DNA from: an uncultured cyanobacterium
GTDB taxonomy: Bacteria; Cyanobacteriota; Cyanobacteriia; Cyanobacteriales; Nostocaceae
DNA: 64,000 bases
NCBI GenBank assembly: GCA_903848645.1
Contig: CAINGU010000083.1
Span: 80,023-144,022 of the forward strand
Direction of reading: 5' to 3'
The notes under the pieces: model-generated
The model's database searches: none
Told to the model about the DNA's origin: nothing
What the model saw: only the letters and a program-made list of their open reading frames with translations
Part shown: one piece after another, positions 1 to 8,550 of the stretch
Layout of the letters: each line of letters begins with the position of its first letter
Position numbering within the stretch: position 1 is the stretch's first letter
Made by a program: the position numbers and the translations under genes

Positions 1-2
1 AG

Positions 3-281
3 CTTAATTTAAGTACAGCGGGATTAGATTTTGGACATTTTAATGCTCTAGGAACTCAAACTTTTGGGTTTAGCTTTGATAAAAATTTAATTGCCAATGG
101 TGATTACGTTGCCAATTTGTTCTTAGACTGCGGTAATGATGGAATTGCGCTCAAGGGTAAGGGTAAGGTTAAATCCATACCTGAGCCTAATCCTACTACT
201 AGTTTATTTGTTTTAGGACTAGTCTTTAGCATCAATCAAATACGGAAATCTTGCAAAAAATCCTGTTCACAACTCAAATAG
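3..281 (+). CDS. PEP-CTERM sorting-domain protein, C-terminal part (5' end outside window)
   Basis: An open frame runs from the window edge to a TAG stop and gives 92 residues. The C-terminus shows the tripartite sorting signal of exosortase substrates: the motif SIPEP, a hydrophobic stretch (TSLFVLGLVFSI) and a basic end (RKSCKK). Such proteins are exported, held by the C-terminal helix and processed or anchored by an exosortase. The visible part of the body (sequence around GLDFGHFNALGTQTFGF) is a probable secreted beta-rich domain that I do not recognise. The hydrophobic stretch is short and the tail continues for about 15 residues after it, longer than usual. The function of the exported protein is unknown. 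Confidence 0.7.
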   Translation, partial: LNLSTAGLDFGHFNALGTQTFGFSFDKNLIANGDYVANLFLDCGNDGIALKGKGKVKSIPEPNPTTSLFVLGLVFSINQIRKSCKKSCSQLK

Positions 282-616
282 GATCGCCATATTACCAATT
301 ACTAGTAGGGTGAGCATTGCTTACCTTACGTATTTTTAATCAATACAATAGCATTCAGATATACAACTAATACTTTCGGTATATATTGAGATAATAAAAA
401 TCAAAACTATTGACAGAGATAACTAAGCTTGTCTTTTGCTAAACCTATAATTGAAAGCCATATTGAGCTTTACCCAGACATATCTAGGACTTAAATCAAA
501 AGTTTCAAAATACAACATTAGTCGTCATAAAAACAGATTTTATCGTGAGGGGTTGAGGACTTGGTTCTGTCACTTTCGTCAATTAAGAACCATTATAGAT
601 AATTAAGGGAAATAAG
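282..616. other. AT-rich intergenic region, no gene seen
   Basis: This stretch of 335 bases has no convincing open frame. It must contain the promoter of the small membrane protein that follows, whose ATG is preceded by AAGGGA. I see no repeat or structured RNA in it. Confidence 0.5.
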
Positions 617-1012
617 ATGTATATAGAGCAGGTATTGGAAAATACACTTAGAGCTTACAATACCAACTTTGTCATTGCTCAAAGTGCAATTAAACAAGAA
701 AAAGTACAAGTGGAATATCACAATATCCAAATACCAGATTTAGCGATATCTTTAGCTCCTCTGGGATTTATTTTTGTTTGGGCTATTTTTCTCCTCCTTT
801 TTCATAAAATCCGTACAAATGCTAATGATAAAATATGCGTGAACAGCAAAGTTTTACAAAAAGTTCCGTGCAAGAAATGTCAATTTTTTGCGAATAACCA
901 TTATTTAAAATGTGCTGTCAAGCCTGATACTGTTCTCACAGAAGAAGCCATAAATTGTTCTGAATACTCACCTAAAAAAGTTAGCTTTCCCCATAAAAAT
1001 TTATTTCACTAA
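617..1012 (+). CDS. small cysteine-containing membrane protein, unknown function
   Basis: This 131-residue protein has an N-terminal region of about 40 residues, one clear membrane segment at about residues 42-62 (LAISLAPLGFIFVWAIFLLL) and a soluble C-terminal part. That part carries spaced cysteines, C85-x2-C88, C99 and C114, a pattern I remember from a family of small cyanobacterial proteins, possibly metal-binding. The start is supported by AAGGGA seven bases upstream. It stands alone between the PEP-CTERM gene and the convergent recombinase homologue. No function can be given; the call of a real gene rests on the ribosome binding site, the membrane segment and the cysteine pattern. Confidence 0.6.
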   Translation: MYIEQVLENTLRAYNTNFVIAQSAIKQEKVQVEYHNIQIPDLAISLAPLGFIFVWAIFLLLFHKIRTNANDKICVNSKVLQKVPCKKCQFFANNHYLKCAVKPDTVLTEEAINCSEYSPKKVSFPHKNLFH

Positions 1013-1113
1013 TGACCGAAAAATTTTAGATTTTGGATTTTAGATCTTGGATTGGGAATTTTCGGTACAAGCCCTGCCCCTTGTGGGCGGAATTAACCCA
1101 AAATCTATTGACT

Positions 1114-1146
1114 AGATCCGCGACTTCTTAGAGAAGTCGGGGATCT
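1114..1146. repeat. palindromic hairpin repeat, copy 1 (core CGACTTCT/AGAAGTCG)
   Basis: The arms AGATCCgCGACTTCT and AGAAGTCGgGGATCT form a near-perfect hairpin around a 3-base loop. A related copy with the same core lies at 40125-40157. It sits just past the stop of the recombinase homologue and may also end its transcript, but there is no clear T tract. Confidence 0.6.
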
Positions 1147-1152
1147 GGTGAT

Positions 1153-2445
1153 TTAGAAAATAAAAATTATTTGTAAATACCATTCTCTATTTTGGCGAAT
1201 AATTTGAATTTGTTGGATAAATTCGCGGAAGTAAAATCTTCTTTCTATTTCTGATAAATCTAACCAAAATTGAGGAATGGAAACAGCTTGAGCTACAGAA
1301 CGTAAATTCACAGGAGGAAGAATTGCTAACTTAGCTTGAAGTTCAGAAATTTCTGTGCGGAGTTTATAAGCTCTTAATTTTGCAGTTTCTGGATCTAAAA
1401 TTCCCGTTTCTATGAAAGTGGGTAATTGTTGGAGGATTTCTTGCTGACGAGATATCCTCTCCCCTAAACTATTTTTAATTGCATCTAATTGGGGAAAATT
1501 CATTCCTGCGACAGCTAAAGGTAAATCTCGACAAACACTGTCAATGGTTTTTTCCAAAACTACTTGGTAAGAAATAGCACGACATTTAGGCTGTTGAGGA
1601 CAGTTGATGGCGCGTAAATATAGATACTCTTTATCCTGATTATTTTGGGTAACACGGGTGACAATCATCTGTGACTGACATTGATGACAAATGACTAAAC
1701 CAGCTAAAGAACGGGGCGCACTAGCCGTCCGCGATGGTAAGCGGCTATTGCGTCGCAATAATCTATCAACTTGCGCTGCTTCTTCTCTGGATATAATTGC
1801 TCCATGAGTATTGGAGATAATTTCACTATTTTGATAAGCGGTATCACCACGATAAACTGGATTAGTTAGCCACCGTCTCCCAGTAGTTACAGAAATATTT
1901 TTACCGTATCTTTTACCTAAGTAACGGACAGAAGCACGTAGAGAGCCATAGAGTAAAAAGTGGTCAAAAAAATCTTTAACCACAGGTGAGGTAGTCCGAT
2001 CAATAATATATTTACCCTGTCCTCTGCGGTAGCCATAGGGGGATTTTCCCGGTGGTGGTGAGGCTTCTAGGCGATTGCGAGCGTGTCCTTGACGAATCCG
2101 ACGGCTGCGTTGTTGACGTTGAATTTCTGGCAATAATTCCCAAAGTTCGGCGGGGATTTGACTAGAGTTGGAGGTGTATGATTGTTGTGTCGCAATTACC
2201 ATAACTCCCATTGTTTCCAGTTGATTGAGGCGATCGCTCACTTGTGTTAAACTATCACCTAATTCTTCTAAGCGACGCACCAATAGATAATTTACTGTTT
2301 CTGTTTGACAGTCAGTTAATAATTGTTGTAATTGGGTCCGTTTCCCCAAATCTTCATAAATTTTATCTACTTCCCAACCCCAATCACCTTGGTTGGGAAC
2401 AGTATCTAGCAATGGATCAGTATAAATATAAACAATTATTTTCAT
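1153..2445 (-). CDS. serine recombinase family protein with degenerate catalytic domain
   Basis: The 430-residue architecture is that of a large serine recombinase: resolvase-like N-terminus (1 to about 115), recombinase domain beginning near the PPGKSPYGYR motif (131-140), a zinc ribbon (C253-x2-C256 and C282-x5-C288) and a C-terminal coiled coil with an ERRFYFREFI-type end. The N-terminus lacks the catalytic set. Where the family has Y-x-R-x-S this protein reads YIYTD (6-10), and where it has D-R-L-x-R it reads EELGD (60-64), so the nucleophilic Ser and the key Arg residues are absent. The rest is intact and uninterrupted, which suggests a maintained DNA-binding protein rather than a pseudogene. 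XisF-type excisases of heterocystous cyanobacteria belong to the same superfamily; whether this is a close relative cannot be judged here. Confidence 0.75.
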   Translation of the reverse strand: MKIIVYIYTDPLLDTVPNQGDWGWEVDKIYEDLGKRTQLQQLLTDCQTETVNYLLVRRLEELGDSLTQVSDRLNQLETMGVMVIATQQSYTSNSSQIPAELWELLPEIQRQQRSRRIRQGHARNRLEASPPPGKSPYGYRRGQGKYIIDRTTSPVVKDFFDHFLLYGSLRASVRYLGKRYGKNISVTTGRRWLTNPVYRGDTAYQNSEIISNTHGAIISREEAAQVDRLLRRNSRLPSRTASAPRSLAGLVICHQCQSQMIVTRVTQNNQDKEYLYLRAINCPQQPKCRAISYQVVLEKTIDSVCRDLPLAVAGMNFPQLDAIKNSLGERISRQQEILQQLPTFIETGILDPETAKLRAYKLRTEISELQAKLAILPPVNLRSVAQAVSIPQFWLDLSEIERRFYFREFIQQIQIIRQNREWYLQIIFIF

Positions 2446-2657
2446 AGGGAGAAATGGGGGAGAATTGGATATTTTTCTCCATTATTAATTGCAGAAACTT
2501 GATTAATCTCATGATTATAAAATACTGATGACATTTTCTTAGGTGTTTCATAGACTGTGAGTCTGAAAACTGATATAAAAAAAACAAGAACAAAAAATAA
2601 GAATTTATCAGTGATTAGATCCACTCTATAATTTGTCATCCGTAGACATCATAATCT

Positions 2658-4031
2658 ATGAATTCCCTTCCGGTTGACACAGTTGAACCACTGGATATTC
2701 AAACTTCCAATCTTGACTCTTCACTAACTAAACATTTTCCTCAGCAATTTGCTAAAAACGATATTCGTACCAGTTTACAAGCTTCTACCGTAGATGCTGT
2801 TTTTGCATCTATTTTTGGTCTGAGTACGGGGGGAATTTTAGTCAGTAATTTGTTAGTCGAGTTGGATGCTACTCCAGTGATATTTGGAATGTTATCCTCA
2901 ATTCCCATGCTGGTAAATTTTATTCAACCTGTGGGTGCTTACATTTCCGAACAGACTACCAGTAGATTTCAATATTCTCTATTAACCTTTGGAACTTCTC
3001 GGTTATTGTGGTTAATTCTAGTTATTGGCATTTTTGCTAACAATTCCAGTTTACTAGATTCTCAACAATTGGTAGTATTAACACTGTCAATTGTTCTTTT
3101 TAGTCATCTTCTGGGAGGATTAGGAAGTGCATCTTGGCTAAGTTGGTTAGCAATTATTGTTCCTCGCAGGTTACGAGGTAGATATTTTGGTATCCGTAAT
3201 AGTGCTTGTAATCTGACGAATTTAATATGTATTCCTTTAGCGGGATTAGTAATATCAAATTGGCATGGTGGAACTATCCAAGGTTATGGATTAGTTCTAT
3301 CTTTAGGAACTATTTGTGGAATTATTAGTTTGTGTTGTCAATATTTTCAAGCAGACGTAAATCCGCAATTACAAAATCAGCATAGTTTGAATGTTTATGA
3401 AAATCCTCCTCAAGATATTTGCCAAGAAGAAATTAATTGGACTACTATTGTTTGGCATAACTCTAAATTTCTACTATTTCTACTTTATTTCAGTATCTGG
3501 ATGTTTGCCGTGCATTTGAGCGCACCTTTTTTCAACTTCTATTTATTAGATACTTTAGATTTAGATGTGACTTTAGTAACTATTTATAGTAGTCTTCAGA
3601 CCGGGGCAAATCTGTTAGTGCTGATTCTATGGGGTAAATTAGCCGATAGAATCGGTAATCGTTCCATTCTCATCTGCGTTGGTATTTTAGTCGCAATTAC
3701 ACCATTATTATGGTTAGGAATTGGTCATCATCAACTTGATTTTTGGTTATGGTTGCCGCTTTTACATATTTTTACTGGTATCACCTGGGCAGGAGTTGAT
3801 TTATGTAGCACTAATATGTATTTAGGAATTGCCCCCATGAGAAATAAATCTATCTATTTTGCCATTGTTGCGGCTGTCGGGGGCGTAAGTGGAGCTTTAG
3901 GAACAACAATCGGCGGTTTTATTGCCCAAAATCAGGAATTTGGCGGTTTATTAAGCTTATTTGCCCTCTCTAGCCTGTGCCGACTATTAGGGCTAATTCC
4001 CCTAATTTTCGTCCAAGAACCAGGAACGTAG
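2658..4031 (+). CDS. MFS transporter
   Basis: A 457-residue multi-span membrane protein with roughly 12 hydrophobic segments, the usual size for the major facilitator superfamily. The segment GKLADRIGNRS in the second half matches the MFS loop motif G-x-L-a-D-r-x-G-r. A charged loop of about 40 residues separates the two halves (around NVYENPPQDICQEEINW). The substrate cannot be told from sequence. The stop codon TAG is supplied by the first bases of a palindromic repeat that abuts the gene, so the original C-terminus may have been altered. There is no strong ribosome binding site before the ATG; the start is the first in frame and fits the family. Confidence 0.8.
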   Translation: MNSLPVDTVEPLDIQTSNLDSSLTKHFPQQFAKNDIRTSLQASTVDAVFASIFGLSTGGILVSNLLVELDATPVIFGMLSSIPMLVNFIQPVGAYISEQTTSRFQYSLLTFGTSRLLWLILVIGIFANNSSLLDSQQLVVLTLSIVLFSHLLGGLGSASWLSWLAIIVPRRLRGRYFGIRNSACNLTNLICIPLAGLVISNWHGGTIQGYGLVLSLGTICGIISLCCQYFQADVNPQLQNQHSLNVYENPPQDICQEEINWTTIVWHNSKFLLFLLYFSIWMFAVHLSAPFFNFYLLDTLDLDVTLVTIYSSLQTGANLLVLILWGKLADRIGNRSILICVGILVAITPLLWLGIGHHQLDFWLWLPLLHIFTGITWAGVDLCSTNMYLGIAPMRNKSIYFAIVAAVGGVSGALGTTIGGFIAQNQEFGGLLSLFALSSLCRLLGLIPLIFVQEPGT

Positions 4032-4050
4032 GGGCGCAGGGCCTGCGCCC
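4032..4050. repeat. GGGCGCAGGGCCTGCGCCC palindrome, copy 1
   Basis: This 19-bp palindrome begins right at the stop codon of the MFS gene. Identical or reverse-complement copies lie at 10048-10066 and 53897-53915. Its right half (GCGCCC) is also the first bases of the 18-bp tandem array that follows. Confidence 0.8.
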
Positions 4051-4212
4051 TTCTCAATAATTGCGCCCTTCTCAATAATTGCGCCCTTCTCAATAATTGC
4101 GCCCTTCTCAATGATTGCGCCCTTCTCAATGATTGCGCCCTTCTCAATGATTGCGCCCTTCTCAATGATTGCGCCCTTCTCAATAATTGCGCCCTTCTCA
4201 ATAATTGCGCCC
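4045..4212. repeat. tandem array of an 18-bp unit, nine full copies plus a partial
   Basis: The unit is GCGCCCTTCTCAATRATT. Nine complete copies run from 4045 to 4206 and a tenth stops after GCGCCC at 4212. Copies 1-3 have A at the variable position, 4-7 have G and 8-9 have A, so blocks of copies were duplicated together. Because 18 is a multiple of three, the minus strand has a long open frame of RRAQ(L/S)L repeats, which I regard as a by-product and not a gene. The array lies between the convergent MFS and accD genes. Confidence 0.95.
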
Positions 4213-4219
4213 AGATTTT

Positions 4220-5173
4220 CTACTCAACAGCAGTAGAACTTAATTTCATACTTTCCCACAAAACCATATTTGGTGTAGTTGTGGGGAGAGGTTGATGTAA
4301 AGCAATTAGTTGTGTCAAAGTAGTTTTTAATTGCGTCCGGGAGACGATATCATCAACAAATCCGTGTTTAAGTAAGTCCTCAGCGGTTTGAAAATCTTCA
4401 GGGAGTTTTTCTCTGAGAGTTTGTTCAATTACCCGTCTACCTGCAAAACCAATAGTTGCTTTGGGTTCAGCAATGATGATATCACCCAACATGGCGAAAC
4501 TAGCGGTAACACCTCCGGTAGTTGGGTTAGTTAAAACAGGAATATATAATAGTTTAGAATCTCGGTGACGTTGGAGGGCGGCGGAAATTTTGGCCATTTG
4601 CATTAAAGACAGCATTCCTTCCTGCATTCTCGCACCACCAGATGTGCAAATAATGACGACAGGATAACGCCGTTGGGTAGCTTGTTCAATCATGCGGGTG
4701 AGTTTTTCCCCGACAACAGAACCCATGCTTCCACCCATAAACCGGAAATCCATGACTCCTAAAGCTATGGGTAAGGTGTTAATTTGTCCTAACCCAGTTT
4801 TAACAGCATCTACAAGTCCTAGTTTTTCTTGTGTTTCTTTTAATCTATCACTATAGGGTTTGCGATCGCGGAATTGTAAAGGATCAGTGGGTCGTAAATG
4901 CTCATCCAATGGATTCCAGGTATTAGCATCAATTAATTGACGAATTCGTTCATCACTATCAACGCGATTATGATGACCACAATCACCGCAAACCATTTGA
5001 TTAGCTCTTAAGTCTTTGGTGTAGCTAAGAACACTACATTTAGGGCATTTATGCCATAAACCATCAGCAATTTCCCGTTCTTGGCGTTCTGAATTGGGAC
5101 TTCCTGATTTACGCCGATTTGCGAACCAATCAAATAGAGACTTTAAACCGCGTGATTCTTCGTTGTTTGCCAT
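4220..5173 (-). CDS. accD: acetyl-CoA carboxylase carboxyltransferase subunit beta
   Basis: AccD forms, with AccA, the carboxyltransferase that passes the carboxyl group from biotin carboxyl carrier protein to acetyl-CoA, giving malonyl-CoA for fatty-acid synthesis in the cytosol. The 317-residue length is normal. The N-terminal zinc ribbon is complete (C43-x2-C46-x15-C62-x2-C65). The crotonase-like core shows [22 protein letters not shown] and [16 protein letters not shown], the glycine-rich signatures of the subunit. The gene is monocistronic here, with its 3' end next to the 18-bp tandem array. Confidence 0.97.
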   Translation of the reverse strand: MANNEESRGLKSLFDWFANRRKSGSPNSERQEREIADGLWHKCPKCSVLSYTKDLRANQMVCGDCGHHNRVDSDERIRQLIDANTWNPLDEHLRPTDPLQFRDRKPYSDRLKETQEKLGLVDAVKTGLGQINTLPIALGVMDFRFMGGSMGSVVGEKLTRMIEQATQRRYPVVIICTSGGARMQEGMLSLMQMAKISAALQRHRDSKLLYIPVLTNPTTGGVTASFAMLGDIIIAEPKATIGFAGRRVIEQTLREKLPEDFQTAEDLLKHGFVDDIVSRTQLKTTLTQLIALHQPLPTTTPNMVLWESMKLSSTAVE

Positions 5174-5233
5174 TTTTATCTTATGTAATTAGGTGTGAGG
5201 TGAAAATCAGAACTATGATTTAGATGATTAAAT

Positions 5234-5340
5234 GTCTTAACTATGATTTGTGTGATTGATTTGATTTATGTGACTGCTTTTTATGTGGATGATTAGTTAA
5301 TCATAAAAATCATAAAAATCACAAGAATCATAGTTTAGAC
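5234..5340. repeat. long imperfect inverted repeat upstream of accD
   Basis: The arms 5234-5257 and 5317-5340 pair with three mismatches in 24 and enclose about 60 bases that are themselves rich in TGATT and AATCA words. A further partial copy of the left arm (AACTATGATTTAGATGATT) lies at about 5212. The same words form a hairpin at 8493-8550, so this looks like a member of a dispersed repeat family rather than an accD regulator. Confidence 0.7.
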
Positions 5341-5454
5341 ATATTACCAATATCTCAAATCTCAATGGGGTAATCACAGCTACAGTCAGGTGCGATACAG
5401 GTTTAAGTGGATAAAACCATAAGCATGAAACAAAAAAAGATTTAAAAAATGATA

Positions 5455-6276
5455 TTAAGATCCAGGCAAAAATAATCTCATATATTGGGACAAAATGGTT
5501 TCACCGCTAAACACAGTAATTACCGCACCTAAAGCTAGAAAAGGCCCAAAAGGCATTTTTTGTCCCATTTGGTGACGAGAGAGGATAATTGCGCCACCAC
5601 CGATGAATACTCCCAAGACGCAGGAAATAAAACCCGCTAGTAGTAAATAACGCCATCCTAACCATGCTCCCATCATAGCGGCTAATTTAGCGTCACCTGC
5701 ACCCATGACTGTTTTGCCAAAAGCCATAGAACCTAAAAGGGCGATCGCATCAAACAGCCATAAACCCAGAACTGCACCAGCTATTCCTGTTATTAAGCGT
5801 TTTGATAATCCCATCATAGTCGGTTCTGATAACCAACCAACAGCCATTTGAAAGACTATCCCTAGAATTAATCCCGATTTAGTCAAGGAGTTGGGTAAGG
5901 TCATTGTATCTAAATCTATGAAAGATAGAGCTAATAACCAACTACAAAAAACCCAATATCCGAGGGTGAAAATTGAAAATTGAAAAACCCAAAATACTAT
6001 TAAAAATATTATCCCCGTCAATGTCTCTACTAATGGATAACGGACAGAAATCTTAGTTTGGCAATAACGACACCGCCCTTTTAACCACAACCAACCGAAA
6101 ACCGGGACATTATCATAAGCCTTCAACCTATTTAAGCACTTAGGACAACGAGAAGGTGGCCACAGCACTGATAAGCCAGCCGGTAGCCGATAAACCACAA
6201 CATTAATAAAACTACCCAGAGATGCTCCCAAAGCAAAAACAATGATACTAACTGGGATATTCATCAAAATGTCCAT
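5455..6276 (-). CDS. pilD: prepilin peptidase / N-methyltransferase (A24 family)
   Basis: PilD cleaves the leader of type IV prepilins and methylates the new N-terminus in the inner membrane; cyanobacteria use these pili for motility and DNA uptake. The protein has 273 residues and about eight membrane segments. The cytosolic loop carries C44-x2-C47 and C69-x2-C72. The aspartates of the peptidase are present: D121 in FIDLDTMTLP and D195 in MGAGDAKLA, the G-x-G-D motif. A small gene ends 27 bases upstream on the same strand, so the two are probably transcribed together. Confidence 0.93.
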   Translation of the reverse strand: MDILMNIPVSIIVFALGASLGSFINVVVYRLPAGLSVLWPPSRCPKCLNRLKAYDNVPVFGWLWLKGRCRYCQTKISVRYPLVETLTGIIFLIVFWVFQFSIFTLGYWVFCSWLLALSFIDLDTMTLPNSLTKSGLILGIVFQMAVGWLSEPTMMGLSKRLITGIAGAVLGLWLFDAIALLGSMAFGKTVMGAGDAKLAAMMGAWLGWRYLLLAGFISCVLGVFIGGGAIILSRHQMGQKMPFGPFLALGAVITVFSGETILSQYMRLFLPGS

Positions 6277-6303
6277 ATTGTTATTTGTCAGTTGTCAAGT
6301 TGA

Positions 6304-6564
6304 CTAATACATATAGGACTCAATTTGATTCAACGGTACAAAACATTCCTGGGGTAACAGCACTGGGTACTGAGTAAAAATCACTTTACCCCTATGAGTT
6401 ACCCGACTGATTGCTACTCCTGTGGCTTTTCCTACTATTTCTGGATGGACTTCACAGTAGGTATAGTAGATATGACTAGCTGCTCTAATTACAGTAGGAT
6501 CAATCAAAGAAGGATGCTTTTTGGAGTGGGTAAAATTTGCCTGTTCTTGTTGTAAAGCGTACAC
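6304..6564 (-). CDS. small conserved-type protein of unknown function
   Basis: An 86-residue soluble protein with no recognised domain and no membrane segment. Sequence such as VIRAASHIYYTYCEVHPEIVG looks like a compact globular fold. It lies between leuB and pilD on the same strand, 27 bases before pilD, which suggests a shared transcript. Codon use is like that of its neighbours. No function can be given. Confidence 0.6.
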   Translation of the reverse strand: MYALQQEQANFTHSKKHPSLIDPTVIRAASHIYYTYCEVHPEIVGKATGVAISRVTHRGKVIFTQYPVLLPQECFVPLNQIESYMY

Positions 6565-6649
6565 AATTGGCTTTTATGTGGTTTATAGATTTGTTCTTAG
6601 TTTATCTGAAAGTTTTAACAATAAATGCTAAAATTTCCAGATTTATACT

Positions 6650-7744
6650 TTAATGTGATTTTAATTCGAGAATTTCCATTAGTGCCTCACCCATAGCCCG
6701 ACAGCCGACAAGTTTCATTCCTGGGGACATAATATCTCCTGTGCGATAACCTTGTTCTAAAACTTGTAAGACGCTATTTTCAATTAAGTCTGCTGCTTCT
6801 GGTTGGTTTAAAGCATAACGCAACATCATTGCTGCACTTAAAACCTGTGCTAAGGGGTTGGCTTTATCAAGTCCTGCAATATCCGGGGCTGAACCGTGAA
6901 CTGGTTCATAAACACCGGGACCATCAGCACCCAAACTGGCGGAAGGTAACATTCCTATACTACCAGTTAACATTGCCGCCGCATCAGAGAGAATATCACC
7001 AAATAAATTTCCTGTAACAATTGTATCAAATTGTTTGGGAGCGCGAACTAATTGCATGGCGGCATTATCTACATACAAGTGAGATAATTCAACATCAGTG
7101 TATTCTGAAGAAAGTTGTGTAATTCTTTCCCGCCAAAGTTGAGATACTTCCAAGACATTGGCTTTATCCACAGAACAGAGTTTACCACCACGTTTTTGCG
7201 CTGTTTCAAAAGCTACGCGGCCAATGCGTTCAATTTCTGACTCGCTATAAACCATCGTATTTACACCGCGTTTTTCTCCGGTTTCCGTCACAAAAATGCC
7301 CTTGGGTTTACCAAAATAAATCCCGCCGGTGAGTTCACGCACTACCATGATATCTACACCTTCCACAACTTCCCGTTTTAAAGTGGAAGCGTCAATTAAC
7401 TGGGGAATAATTTTTGCAGGACGTAAATTAGCAAATAGTTCTAATCCCGCCCGCAATCCTAATAAACCCGCTTCTGGGCGTAAATTTGAGGGGAGAGAGT
7501 CCCATTTGTAACCACCAATAGCAGCGAGTAAGACAGAATCGCTATTGCGGCACATATCTAGGGTGAGTGCGGGTAAAGGTTCGCCGGTTTCGTCAATAGC
7601 AGCACCACCGATTAAAGCTGTGGAAAATTCTAAGGAAAAATCAAAGCGTTTACCGACGATTTTTAGCACGTCCACCGCTACGGCCATAATTTCGGGACCA
7701 ATACCATCGCCAGGGAGTAAGGTAATGCGGTAGTTTTGAGTCAT
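6650..7744 (-). CDS. leuB: 3-isopropylmalate dehydrogenase
   Basis: LeuB oxidises and decarboxylates 3-isopropylmalate to 2-oxoisocaproate with NAD in leucine synthesis. The 364-residue protein starts with the typical [12 protein letters not shown] strand and has the substrate-binding arginines around [27 protein letters not shown] and the conserved [17 protein letters not shown] and [13 protein letters not shown] segments that bind the metal and the dinucleotide. The length and start are normal for the family. It is not next to other leu genes, which is usual in cyanobacteria. Confidence 0.97.
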   Translation of the reverse strand: MTQNYRITLLPGDGIGPEIMAVAVDVLKIVGKRFDFSLEFSTALIGGAAIDETGEPLPALTLDMCRNSDSVLLAAIGGYKWDSLPSNLRPEAGLLGLRAGLELFANLRPAKIIPQLIDASTLKREVVEGVDIMVVRELTGGIYFGKPKGIFVTETGEKRGVNTMVYSESEIERIGRVAFETAQKRGGKLCSVDKANVLEVSQLWRERITQLSSEYTDVELSHLYVDNAAMQLVRAPKQFDTIVTGNLFGDILSDAAAMLTGSIGMLPSASLGADGPGVYEPVHGSAPDIAGLDKANPLAQVLSAAMMLRYALNQPEAADLIENSVLQVLEQGYRTGDIMSPGMKLVGCRAMGEALMEILELKSH

Positions 7745-7808
7745 AGTTAGGTATTACTGGGTAAATGTTTGCAGATAGAATATCATTAATTGGTAATTGG
7801 TGATTATT

Positions 7809-8033
7809 CTAACTTTCATCAATTTCAATTACCTTTTGTCGAGATGTTGTCCCAGATTTAATTCTGATAGAGGATTTAGGAACATCAAATTTCTTTGCTA
7901 ATAGTTTAATTAATTCTTCGTTGGCTTTACCGTCTACTGGCGGTGATTTGAGATGTACAGTTAAACTACCATCTGCTAATTCTTCAATCTTTTGCTGTTT
8001 GGAATTTGGTTTAACTTTTACTCTTTTTTGCAT
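7809..8033 (-). CDS. DUF167 (YggU-type) family protein
   Basis: A 74-residue protein with the family pattern [11 protein letters not shown]...[27 protein letters not shown] and [22 protein letters not shown]167 proteins are small alpha/beta proteins of unknown function found in all domains of life. The gene is alone on its transcript as far as spacing shows. The length is slightly shorter than the E. coli member but complete for the domain. Confidence 0.88.
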   Translation of the reverse strand: MQKRVKVKPNSKQQKIEELADGSLTVHLKSPPVDGKANEELIKLLAKKFDVPKSSIRIKSGTTSRQKVIEIDES

Positions 8034-8144
8034 TATCTATTTTTGGGATTTTTTCTAACCACAGAGAACACAGAGAAAAGAGGCTAAAAAAGATTTTTTT
8101 ACAAAATTTCTACTTGCCCTATTCCCTATTCTCTGCTATAAATT

Positions 8145-8459
8145 TTACCCAATACCCAGCATTCTATTTACTTGTCCTAATGCTAAAGGTTTCCGTTCGA
8201 TATTTTGGAAACATTCGATTTTCTTAAGTTGTATATAAGCAGTTTTGAAATTACTGATATTCAATAAAACGATATCTTGATAAACTGCATCTTGAGGACT
8301 TTTTATCTCTAGTACCAAGTCTTGTAGTTGATTTTGGCTAATAGCTAAATTCAGATATTTCAAAAATACTTCTCGTTTTTTAGAACGGACAGTTACCAAA
8401 TACCAATTATTAGTGCTTTGTTCTGATGAGTTGGAATCTATAGTTTCGATTGGTGGCAT
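8145..8459 (-). CDS. NusG N-terminal-domain-like protein
   Basis: From the ATG at 8459 this is a 104-residue protein. The segment NNWYLVTVRSKKREVFLKYLNLAI resembles the first strand and helix of the NusG/RfaH N-terminal domain (W-Y-x-V...), but the KOW domain of a real NusG is missing. An upstream in-frame ATG at 8522 would add 21 residues, but that extension lies in a dispersed palindromic repeat and reads like repeat sequence, so I prefer 8459. The protein may contact RNA polymerase or may simply share the fold; this is inference. Confidence 0.6.
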   Translation of the reverse strand: MPPIETIDSNSSEQSTNNWYLVTVRSKKREVFLKYLNLAISQNQLQDLVLEIKSPQDAVYQDIVLLNISNFKTAYIQLKKIECFQNIERKPLALGQVNRMLGIG

Positions 8460-8492
8460 GATTGACAGTGTAATTTTCTGGATTTTATTTAA

Positions 8493-8550
8493 AGAATCTG
8501 AACTGTGATTTTTGTGATTCATTAATCACGCAAATCATCGTTCTGAATTT
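8493..8550. repeat. imperfect inverted repeat related to 5234-5340
   Basis: The arms 8493-8519 and 8524-8550 pair with about seven mismatches in 27. They share the words TGTGATT and AATCA with the hairpin upstream of accD. The repeat overlaps the 3' end of the M20 amidohydrolase gene and the region before the NusG-like gene. Confidence 0.55.

Noticed and set aside
2442..2639. 65-residue minus-strand frame between the recombinase homologue and the MFS gene
   Set aside because: Low coding character, no start signal; it lies in the intergenic region of two divergent genes.
3932..4201. 89-residue minus-strand frame of RRAQ(L/S)L repeats
   Set aside because: It is only the translation of the 18-bp tandem array and the antisense of the MFS gene end; no ribosome binding site.
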